DNA of 53,413 bases from an uncultured Chthonomonas sp. Lineage in GTDB: Bacteria; Armatimonadota; Chthonomonadetes; Chthonomonadales; CAJBBX01. The stretch is from positions 1 through 53,413 of the forward strand of contig CAISJD010000076.1 in assembly GCA_903885605.1 (NCBI GenBank), in the 5' to 3' direction. Position numbers and translations under genes: made by a program. The notes beneath the pieces were generated by a model, which saw only the letters and a program-made list of their open reading frames with translations, ran no database searches and was not told the origin of the DNA. Of the stretch, positions 43,836-50,288 are shown piece after piece (position 1 is the stretch's first letter; every line of letters begins with the position of its first letter).

Positions 43836-45155
43836 TCACTCCGCCCAGAGGCTAACCCGGTAGACGCCTGTGCTATCCGGCGTAAAGTGCGGCACTGTGA
43901 ACTCGGCATTATTCTTCAGCACGACTGAATTGGCTACAATGGAGCCAGTGAACCCAATATTGTTATCGACTTCAACAAAACCTGTCTCCGTACCTGTCCC
44001 GGTCTCGTTGTAGCAGTAGATGCCGAGGTCGCCGGAGACGTTGTTCTTGCCGGTCATGCCGCCCGCCGTACCGATGTACACGCGGCAGTACCGATCCAGG
44101 TCCCCCGTGACCGTCTGCGTGATCGTCACACCGTTCTTGGTCGTCCACCCCCCTGCGGCTCCGCTGGGTCCGAACCAGATCGTGATCGGGCCGGCTGTGT
44201 TGTCTAGATTGACCGAGCCCATGTTCACGAAACTGAGCTCCTCCAGATAGTAATTGGCGCCGCCCGACTTTCCGTAGAACGTCACGCTCTCGCCGTTGCG
44301 AAGGGTCAGTTCCGGCCCATAGGTCCCCGCCACACCGTTGACCTTGATCATGGTGTTGTCATTATGGTGTTCCAGATAGGCAAGACCGCCTGGTGCGGTC
44401 GCGCCGAAGCTCGGATAGAGGCGCAGAGCCACGGCGCTGACCGTCGGCCACAGCAGCGGATCGGTGAACGGCTGTCGGGTGTATGTGTTGCCCAGACCTG
44501 CGACTACCGTGGCGGCGGGACCGTTCAGCTCAAGGCCATTGGTGATCGTGTTGTTGTTCTGCATCAGCACCAGACCGTTGGTGCCCACTTTCCCGTTGAC
44601 TATGAGGTTGTTCTGGATCGTAAGCGCAGACACAGCGTAGATGGCGTAGTCGCCGGGGAACGTCAGTGCCGTCTCGCCGTCGATGCTCGCAGGCGCTCTG
44701 GCGATGGTGGCTGTCAGGCGCGCGCTTCGCACCACCCCGTTCGACCACCCGTAGGCCACAATCGTGCATCTGGCGCCAGGCCTGCCCAGCGTGCCGGCGA
44801 AGTAGCCCTGCTGCGAGCCCGACGGCACTCGGATCAGTTGGTACAGGCCGTTTCGTACGCCCTCGGCGAACTGAGAGCAGGTGGGGGCGATGCCGTCCAT
44901 GTACTGGTAGAGCGGAGGCAAGCCGGCATAGTCGGCGGCGCCGAAAGTAAGTCGGCTCATGTAGGCGTTCGCGCCGGCCTCAGCGAGCATCAGCGCCCGC
45001 TCGTAGTCGCGCTCCGTCTTGGACAACCCCAACTGCGTCACGACCTGCAGCCCTGCGACGCTGATGAGCATGCAGAGGCAGAGGCTCATCGCCACGGCCA
45101 CCGCGAGGGCCATTCCCCGACACCGACGCACGCTACGAGCCCGGTTCTGTCTCAC
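43836..45155 (-). CDS. PilX-N-type pseudopilin with beta-solenoid body (paralogue 2)
   Basis: A 439-residue protein beginning at GTG 45155 with GGGAGG seven bases upstream. It has a basic N-terminus, a hydrophobic helix with the GMALAVAVAMSLCLCMLI core, and the PilX-N block DYERALMLAEAGANAYMSRLTFGA, near-identical in part to paralogue 1 (AEAGANAY-SRLTFGA). The body repeats the YAIYAVSALTIQNN / NNNTITNG / GPITIWFGPSG pattern and ends YRVSLWAE. An inner-membrane or pilus-tip adhesin-type role is possible. The two genes are tandem, same strand, 600 bp apart, and look like a diverged duplication. Confidence 0.82.
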   Translation of the reverse strand: MRQNRARSVRRCRGMALAVAVAMSLCLCMLISVAGLQVVTQLGLSKTERDYERALMLAEAGANAYMSRLTFGAADYAGLPPLYQYMDGIAPTCSQFAEGVRNGLYQLIRVPSGSQQGYFAGTLGRPGARCTIVAYGWSNGVVRSARLTATIARAPASIDGETALTFPGDYAIYAVSALTIQNNLIVNGKVGTNGLVLMQNNNTITNGLELNGPAATVVAGLGNTYTRQPFTDPLLWPTVSAVALRLYPSFGATAPGGLAYLEHHNDNTMIKVNGVAGTYGPELTLRNGESVTFYGKSGGANYYLEELSFVNMGSVNLDNTAGPITIWFGPSGAAGGWTTKNGVTITQTVTGDLDRYCRVYIGTAGGMTGKNNVSGDLGIYCYNETGTGTETGFVEVDNNIGFTGSIVANSVVLKNNAEFTVPHFTPDSTGVYRVSLWAE

Positions 45156-45343
45156 GACCGACCCTCCCGGCAGGAGCCACTACGCGGCGACCAACGTCTG
45201 CGCGCCACTCCTACTGCAGTCTCGAGAGGGCCGGTTGCGGCCGCGTGATACAAGACCCGGGGCGCGGCCACGGCGGAAGCGCCTCGACAGGAAGAACCCA
45301 GGATCCGTCGGGGCCGGCCGCGACAGATCCTGATGTCCTGCCG

Positions 45344-46627
45344 TTACCCGGCGAAATAGCCCAGTAGCGTCGCCTCCGCCGTCCAGAGCTCCTCAAAGAG
45401 GTCACGGATCTGGTCCAGGGACAGCGTGGCGCGTGTCAACGGGTCCATGGCGCAGGCATGGAATGCCGCCTCTTTGTCCTTGTCCAGGAAGGCACGCACG
45501 GCGAGCTCCTGCACAGCCACGTTCGAGGCGTTCAGGTGCGCCAGTTGCGCCGGGAGCGGCCCCGGGCAAGTGGCGTGGACCCCGGCGCCGTCCACCAGGC
45601 ACGGGACCTCAACGCAACAGCCGTCGGGCAAGTTCGGGATAAGGCCCGTGTTCATGACGTTGCCGTTGAACTCATACGGCCCGCCGGAGACGACGGCCTC
45701 GATGATGCGGCTGGCATACTCGTTGCTGGGCGTCAGGGCCGGGATCTCCACCTCGTCGGGCGCCTCCAGCCACTGCCTGTCACCCCCGCCCGTGTCGGCC
45801 ACGACCCGCTCGCTGAGCTGGTAGTGGGCCATCAGGTCGGCGTTGCGGCGGAAGTAGGGGTGGTACTCCGAGCAGTGTGTGCTGCTCTCGGTGACGAAGT
45901 AGCCGAAGTGCCGGAACATCTCGAACCGGATGCGGTCCCTGGCCACCGTGTCCGGGTCGTCCAGCTTGGCACGGAGGGCCGGGTAGAGGTCCTCGCCGTT
46001 GCGCGTCAACTTCAGGAACCACGCCTGATGGTTGATGCCCGCCACATGGTAGCGCACCTCGTCGCAGGGCACGCCGAGGTAGCGGCTCAGCTCGCCGGCC
46101 GTGCCCTGCACGCTGTGGCAGAGCCCCACGTTGCGTATGGAACTGGCGGCCGAGTGCGCCCAGGTAAGCATGCACATGGGGTTGGTGTAGTTCAGCATGA
46201 GGGCGCGCGGGCAGAGATCCTCCATGTCGCGGCAGACGCCCACCTGGATCGGCGCCGTGCGAAGGAATCGAAACACGCCGCCGACGCCGATCGTATCTGC
46301 GATACTCTGGCTCAGGCCATAGCGGTTTGGGATATTCGTCTCGACGTTGGCCGGGAAGCCGTGGTAAGCGGGTCCGCCGGCAGAGATGCTGGTGATAACG
46401 AAGTCCGCGCCGGCCAGCGCGGCCCGGCGATCAAGGTGCCCCTCAACGGTGGCCGGCAGGCCGTGCGTCTCGATCACGCGCTCCACATACCGCTTGGCGT
46501 TGGTTAGCTTGCGCTCGTCAATATCGCACAAGGCGATGCAGGCGGCGCGCAGGCTGGGCTGCGAGAGGATGTCCCTGGAAAGCGTGGCGCCGAAGCCGCT
46601 GCCCGCCCCGATGATCGCGATTCGCAT
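45344..46627 (-). CDS. Glycoside hydrolase family 4 (alpha-galactosidase/alpha-glucosidase type)
   Basis: The 427-residue cytoplasmic enzyme belongs to GH4, which uses NAD+ and a divalent metal to cleave glycosides by a redox-elimination mechanism. Visible are the NAD loop IGAGSGFGATL (residues 6-16), LNYTNPMCM, the metal-ligand region GLCHSVQG with Cys-His, AGINHQAWFL and SEYHPYFRR. The GINHQAW and CHS blocks point to the MelA/AglA-type alpha-galactosidases or alpha-glucuronidases, but the sugar cannot be fixed. ATG 46627 starts exactly at the Rossmann strand, as expected. No sugar transporter is adjacent. It is divergent from the RiPP locus. Confidence 0.92.
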   Translation of the reverse strand: MRIAIIGAGSGFGATLSRDILSQPSLRAACIALCDIDERKLTNAKRYVERVIETHGLPATVEGHLDRRAALAGADFVITSISAGGPAYHGFPANVETNIPNRYGLSQSIADTIGVGGVFRFLRTAPIQVGVCRDMEDLCPRALMLNYTNPMCMLTWAHSAASSIRNVGLCHSVQGTAGELSRYLGVPCDEVRYHVAGINHQAWFLKLTRNGEDLYPALRAKLDDPDTVARDRIRFEMFRHFGYFVTESSTHCSEYHPYFRRNADLMAHYQLSERVVADTGGGDRQWLEAPDEVEIPALTPSNEYASRIIEAVVSGGPYEFNGNVMNTGLIPNLPDGCCVEVPCLVDGAGVHATCPGPLPAQLAHLNASNVAVQELAVRAFLDKDKEAAFHACAMDPLTRATLSLDQIRDLFEELWTAEATLLGYFAG

Positions 46628-46824
46628 CGTATACCCCCGGTCGTGTGATGCCGGCAGATTACCAGAGCAGACCAACCGGAGACCAGGTCCGCCTCCAAGT
46701 GACGCATCCGACGACCGATTTGCGGCCCATTCCAGCGAACGGGAACGCTTCGCCCCTGCGTGTCGTCTGAAGGGGTAGCGTTGCGCAGTCCATGCAACTC
46801 AGAGCCGCTGCTTGACGAGTGGCC

Positions 46825-46853
46825 TTGACGTAGCCGGGGTGGAACGCTATAAT
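46825..46853 (+). promoter_or_regulatory. Sigma-70-type promoter of the RiPP precursor
   Basis: TTGACG at 46825-46830 and a perfect TATAAT at 46848-46853 are separated by exactly 17 bp. This is the best consensus promoter in the window. Transcription would begin near 46860, leaving a leader of about 95 nt before the precursor ATG. Confidence 0.75.
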
Positions 46854-46876
46854 GACGGCTAGGTATACGTCATCCG

Positions 46877-46930
46877 GCGCTCATGCACGCCGTCCGCCGT
46901 GTGGCGGGGCGTGGACGCGACCGTGAGCGC
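46877..46930 (+). promoter_or_regulatory. Structured 5' leader of the RiPP transcript
   Basis: An outer stem GCGCTCATG (46877-46885) pairs with CGTGAGCGC (46922-46930) over nine positions with one U-G wobble. It encloses an inner hairpin CACGC/GCGTG plus CCGCC/GGCGG (46886-46913). The ribosome site begins 10 nt downstream, so the structure could stabilise the mRNA or control translation. Confidence 0.5.
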
Positions 46931-46955
46931 TCGCACTTCAGGGGGAATCTTGAAC

Positions 46956-47102
46956 ATGAATGCACAGACCACCCAGACGAAGCTTCCTTACGAGAAGCCG
47001 TCGGCAACGCTGCTTGAGCTCAAGCCCGAAGAGCGCCTGATGGCCTGCGGCAAGCTCAAAGGTGAGCCCGGCAGCTGCGGCTTCACTCCGAAGCTCAGCT
47101 GA
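46956..47102 (+). CDS. Putative RiPP precursor peptide, 48 residues, two core-region cysteines
   Basis: The peptide has a leader-like half with P11-Y12-E-K14-P15 and LLELKPEERL, followed by a compact C-terminal half with Cys31 and Cys41 (ACGKLKGEPGS, CGFTPKLS). A Y-x-K/x-P motif is typical of leaders read by PqqD-like recognition domains. ATG 46956 has GGGGGA nine bases upstream; a frame extension to 46899 lacks a ribosome site and would start inside the leader hairpin. It is the first gene after a strong promoter and is followed by PqqD, radical SAM, peptidase and nucleotidyltransferase-like genes. The modification (for example a sactionine or other thioether, or a C-C crosslink) cannot be deduced. 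Confidence 0.78.
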   Translation: MNAQTTQTKLPYEKPSATLLELKPEERLMACGKLKGEPGSCGFTPKLS

Positions 47103-47124
47103 TTACCACAAACTAATCGATCCG

Positions 47125-47160
47125 CAACCGCGTGCGCCACAGTCGTGGGGTGCGCGGTTG
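47125..47160 (+). terminator. Hairpin between precursor and maturation genes (attenuator candidate)
   Basis: CAACCGCG/CGCGGTTG (8 bp) with an inner CCAC/GTGG pair forms a stem-loop 22 bp after the precursor stop and just before the PqqD start. Only a short U-rich run (TTGTTAT) follows, so partial read-through is expected, which would give more precursor than enzyme. Confidence 0.55.
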
Positions 47161-47174
47161 TTATCGCATACCTT

Positions 47175-47456
47175 ATGATCCGCAAAGACGGTTTCGTAGT
47201 TCGCGACGTCGGCGGCTCCGCGGTCATCGTGCCGACCGGGGCGCGCGTCCTTGACCTGAACGGCCTGGTCGTCCTCAACGACTCAGGCCGGCTGGTTTGG
47301 GATGCCCTCTCCGCTGAACGCTCTGAGGACGAACTCGTTCAGTGCCTGACAGACAGGTACGATGTCTCGCCGGACCAGGCCCGCGCTGACGTCAGGGAAC
47401 TGCTGGAGCGGTTCGCGGCTCTGGGAATCATCCAATATGCAGGGCAGCCGATCTGA
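47175..47456 (+). CDS. PqqD-family RiPP recognition protein
   Basis: A 93-residue PqqD/RRE-type winged helix: three beta strands at the N-terminus (FVVRDVGGSAVIVP, RVLDLN), then VVLNDSGRLVWDAL and SEDELVQCLTDRYDVSPDQARADVRELLERFAALGII shortened here to VSPDQARADVRELLERF. The family binds precursor leaders and delivers them to the radical SAM enzyme. ATG 47175 fits the family start but has no ribosome site. A GTG at 47145 in the same frame lies inside the hairpin. The 3' end overlaps the radical SAM gene by 20 bp. Confidence 0.9.
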   Translation: MIRKDGFVVRDVGGSAVIVPTGARVLDLNGLVVLNDSGRLVWDALSAERSEDELVQCLTDRYDVSPDQARADVRELLERFAALGIIQYAGQPI

Positions 47457-48528
47457 CTGTGCCGTCGTCGAGCGCTCGATGCTGGAGCGCGCCACCGCAA
47501 ACCGTCAACCCGTCTCAGGCACCTTCGAGCTAACAGCCCGCTGCAACCTCGCATGCGGCATGTGCTACATCCGCAAACCGGCGAACGACCGCTACGAGCG
47601 CTCCCACGAACTCTCCGCGGCGCAGTGGGTCGATGTTACCCAGCAAGCCGTGGCCGCCGGCATGGTCTTCCTCACCCTGACCGGCGGCGAGATCCTGATC
47701 CGCAAGGACTTCTTCGACCTCTACGAGCCCATGACGCAGATGGGCCTCGTCATCACGCTCTTCACGAACGCGACCGCGATCACGCCTGCGGTGGCGAAGC
47801 GCCTGGCGCAAAGCCCGCCGTCGCGCGTCGAGATCTCGCTGTATGGCGCCTCCGAGGCCGCCTATGAGCGCGTCACCGGCACGTCCAACGCCTACGACAA
47901 GTGCCTGCGCGGCATCCGGCTACTGGCGGAAGCGGGCGTCAACGTCGTCGTGAAGTCGACGCTGACGAAGTACAACGCGCACGAGCTGGACCTGATGAAG
48001 CGAATGGCGGCCGAGTGGGGCGTCCCCTTCTTCGCGGCTTCGCTGCTGACGCAGAGGCGCGACGACGACCTATCGCAGATCCAGGACTTCCGCCGCCAGG
48101 CACGGGAGGCCATCGACCTGGAGGAGGCCGACGCCGCCACCTCGGCCGAGATCCGCGCCGCTCTCGCGGCCCCTCCGCCCGCGGCGGACGCCGACCCGTT
48201 CTACTGCTCGGCGGGCAAGTCCTCGTTCACCATCGGCCCCTTCGGCCAGATGAGCGCCTGCATCGACCTGCCGCTCCCGGGCGCGCCAGTGGCCGAGATC
48301 GGGTTTGCCGAGGCCTGGAGGCGTGTCGGCGAGTTCGTGGGCTCCGTGCCTGTGAACACCTCCTGCTCCTCCTGCGCCCTACGCAGCATATGCCCCAGCT
48401 GCCCGGCATGGTCCTACGGAGAGAACCGTACGCTGAACCAGCCCGTGAAGTACCTCTGCGACCTGGCCGCCGAGCGGAAGCGCAGGTTCGGCCGGGCCGA
48501 GCCGGACGTCCAGGCTGCCGGCGGGTAG
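47437..48528 (+). CDS. Radical SAM/SPASM peptide-modifying enzyme
   Basis: The 363-residue enzyme has the radical SAM cluster motif C36-x3-C40-x2-C43 in TARCNLACGMCYIR, followed by TLTGGEILIRKDF (the GGE SAM-binding motif). A C-terminal SPASM-type cysteine region runs YCSAGKSSFTIGPFG, CIDL, CSSCALRSICPSCPAWS and the final C in KYLCDLA. SPASM enzymes such as PqqE, AlbA and the ranthipeptide synthases use extra 4Fe-4S clusters to build C-C or thioether links in peptides. ATG 47437 overlaps pqqD by 20 bp; ATG 47479 is an alternative that keeps all motifs. It acts in the cytoplasm, most likely on the 48-residue precursor. Confidence 0.92.
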   Translation: MQGSRSDCAVVERSMLERATANRQPVSGTFELTARCNLACGMCYIRKPANDRYERSHELSAAQWVDVTQQAVAAGMVFLTLTGGEILIRKDFFDLYEPMTQMGLVITLFTNATAITPAVAKRLAQSPPSRVEISLYGASEAAYERVTGTSNAYDKCLRGIRLLAEAGVNVVVKSTLTKYNAHELDLMKRMAAEWGVPFFAASLLTQRRDDDLSQIQDFRRQAREAIDLEEADAATSAEIRAALAAPPPAADADPFYCSAGKSSFTIGPFGQMSACIDLPLPGAPVAEIGFAEAWRRVGEFVGSVPVNTSCSSCALRSICPSCPAWSYGENRTLNQPVKYLCDLAAERKRRFGRAEPDVQAAGG

Positions 48529-48535
48529 GCCTTCA

Positions 48536-49048
48536 GTGACGGCCCACGAACCCAGGGCGACCCGCGAGGTCTCCACACGCCACCTTGCGCCTCTGCTGGA
48601 GGAGGCGCTGCATGCCGGCCGCACGGTCCGCATGACGGTCACGGGCGGAAGCATGGTTCCATTCATCGGTCACGGCGAGACGGTCGAGCTGATCCCGCCG
48701 GCGGCGCATCGCCTGTCGGCGGGCGACGTCGTCCTTGCTCGCATGCCGGCCTCTGACCTCGTCCTGCACCGCGTCGCCCGCATCGCCGGCCACAGCCTGT
48801 TCCTGCAGGGCGACGCCCAGTCCGTCGCCGTTGGTCCCATCAGCCGCGACGCCGTGCTGGCGGTGGCGTCAGGCGTTTTCCGGGGCAATCGGCGCGTGGC
48901 TCTGGACGCGGGCCCCATGCGCGTGGCGGGCCTTGTCTGGATGCGCGGCGCACCGATCCGTCCATTCGCCATCCGGGCGGTACGGTCGGGCAAGGCCCTG
49001 ATCGGCCTGCATCGACGACGGCCGCCTGCCGGCGCGCCGGCAGCGTGA
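48536..49048 (+). CDS. Soluble S26/S24-like Ser-His peptidase, probable leader peptidase
   Basis: A 170-residue protein starting at GTG 48536, 7 bp after the radical SAM stop. It has the signal-peptidase Ser motif VTGGSMVPFI (Ser39), the GDVV strand (63-66) and LVLHRVARIAG (His78) where bacterial type I signal peptidases carry the Lys base. Ser-His pairs occur in the SipW/Sec11/archaeal branch. There is no membrane helix, unlike true signal peptidases, which suggests a cytoplasmic or peripheral peptidase that could trim the modified peptide. Such S26-like proteins recur in PqqD-associated RiPP loci. The end overlaps the next gene by 4 bp. Confidence 0.8.
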   Translation: MTAHEPRATREVSTRHLAPLLEEALHAGRTVRMTVTGGSMVPFIGHGETVELIPPAAHRLSAGDVVLARMPASDLVLHRVARIAGHSLFLQGDAQSVAVGPISRDAVLAVASGVFRGNRRVALDAGPMRVAGLVWMRGAPIRPFAIRAVRSGKALIGLHRRRPPAGAPAA

Positions 49049-50271
49049 CCACCTCCGTCGCACCCGCCACTCGCACGGACATGGCCGACGCCGCGGCTGC
49101 CGTCTGCGCCTGGCTATGGCGCGGCGGCGTCTGGGATAGCTCGGCGCTCCAGTGCGATCACGACTGGCATGAGTTGGCCGACCTCCTGGACGACCACGCC
49201 CTCGCGCCCCTTCTCCACCTTGCCGCGCCGTATGCGCGCCCCAACCCACTCCCGCCCGCTATGGTTGAGCCCCTGGGACGCGCCTATCTGGGAGCCCTTG
49301 CCCGTAGCCGGCGGCTCGTGGGACAAGCGGCCAAGATCGCCGCAGCAGCAGGCCAGGCCGGCATCGACCTGGTGGTGCTCAAGGGCGTTGCGGCCCTGCT
49401 CTGGCTCTATGACGACCCGGGCATCCGAGTGGTCAGCGATCTGGACCTGATGATCCGCCCCGAGCGCCTGCGCGATATGCACTCCATGATGCTGGGCCTC
49501 GGCTACGAGATGAACTCCCACACCTCGTTGGCCGACGCCGAAGCGGGCGCTAACGGGTATGCGGTGAACTACACACGCGCCGACTGCGCCGATGTGGACG
49601 TCCACGTGCAGCTACCCGGCCGGGCCGGCCGCTGTGCGGATTCGCGAGCCGTGTGGGAAGACGCGCCGCCCGCGCCCGGCGGCCTGGCGGCCCTCCGGCT
49701 CAACGCGCGCCACTCCCTGCTCACCTCGGCATCGCACTTTGCCATGCACACGCGGGAGCTACCGCCAGCCAGCCTGAAGGACCTCGTTGATATCGGCCTT
49801 CTCGTCGGCCGTCATCTGCCGCCCGGCGAACTCGCCCGGGCCGTGGCGGAGGCCGAAGCCTGGGGCGTTGCTGACGACCTGCGCCTGGTGGATGAGGCCG
49901 TGTGGACCGTGTTCGGTCTTTCCGTGCTACCCGACGCGCCCGTCGCGCATACCGTGCGGGACCGCTCGTCCTACGTCTTCAGCCGCCGCGACCACAGGTC
50001 ACCGGCCCTGCAGGCCGAAGCGGTGCCCGATATCTACTGGAAGCGGCTCAGCGGCATCGGCAAGGTAGGAGGTTTGGCCGCAAGAGTCGAATACCTCTGG
50101 AGGCTGGCGTTTCCCGCCGCGCCCAACATGCGCCGACGGTACGGTCGGGCGCCGGGGCAATCGCTTGCCTGGCCCTACGTCCACCACTTAGGACGCATCG
50201 TGGCCCGGCTTGCTGCGGGTCTGGCCGCCCGGGCATTGTCACGGGCCCGGCCGAGGCGCAAAGCGCCGTAA
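49045..50271 (+). CDS. Nucleotidyltransferase-like protein (PF14907 type) of the RiPP locus
   Basis: This 408-residue protein starts at GTG 49045 within GTGA, overlapping the peptidase stop. The family blocks are LVVLKGVAALLWLY (LKG 112-114), GIRVVSDLDLMI (Asp132/Asp134), CADVDVHVQLPG and helical HFAMHTRELPPASLKDLVDIGLL. It is a diverged paralogue of 35211-36482. PF14907 members accompany many RiPP loci, but their reaction is not established; nucleotidyl transfer to the peptide or a partner is plausible. It is the last gene clearly belonging to the locus. Confidence 0.85.
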   Translation: MTTSVAPATRTDMADAAAAVCAWLWRGGVWDSSALQCDHDWHELADLLDDHALAPLLHLAAPYARPNPLPPAMVEPLGRAYLGALARSRRLVGQAAKIAAAAGQAGIDLVVLKGVAALLWLYDDPGIRVVSDLDLMIRPERLRDMHSMMLGLGYEMNSHTSLADAEAGANGYAVNYTRADCADVDVHVQLPGRAGRCADSRAVWEDAPPAPGGLAALRLNARHSLLTSASHFAMHTRELPPASLKDLVDIGLLVGRHLPPGELARAVAEAEAWGVADDLRLVDEAVWTVFGLSVLPDAPVAHTVRDRSSYVFSRRDHRSPALQAEAVPDIYWKRLSGIGKVGGLAARVEYLWRLAFPAAPNMRRRYGRAPGQSLAWPYVHHLGRIVARLAAGLAARALSRARPRRKAP

Positions 50272-50288
50272 CGAACAGAGGAGGGCTC

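Larger units (their letters stand above)
46628..46955. other. Divergent intergenic region between GH4 gene and RiPP locus
   Basis: No additional gene is seen. The right half contains the RiPP promoter (46825-46853), a structured leader (46877-46930) and the ribosome site GGGGGA (46941-46946). Nothing notable is seen in 46628-46820. Confidence 0.7.

Noticed and set aside
46956-50271. Lasso peptide or PQQ biosynthesis locus
   Set aside because: No asparagine-synthetase-like cyclase or transglutaminase-like protease is present for a lasso, and no PqqA Glu-Tyr motif or PqqB/C genes for PQQ.
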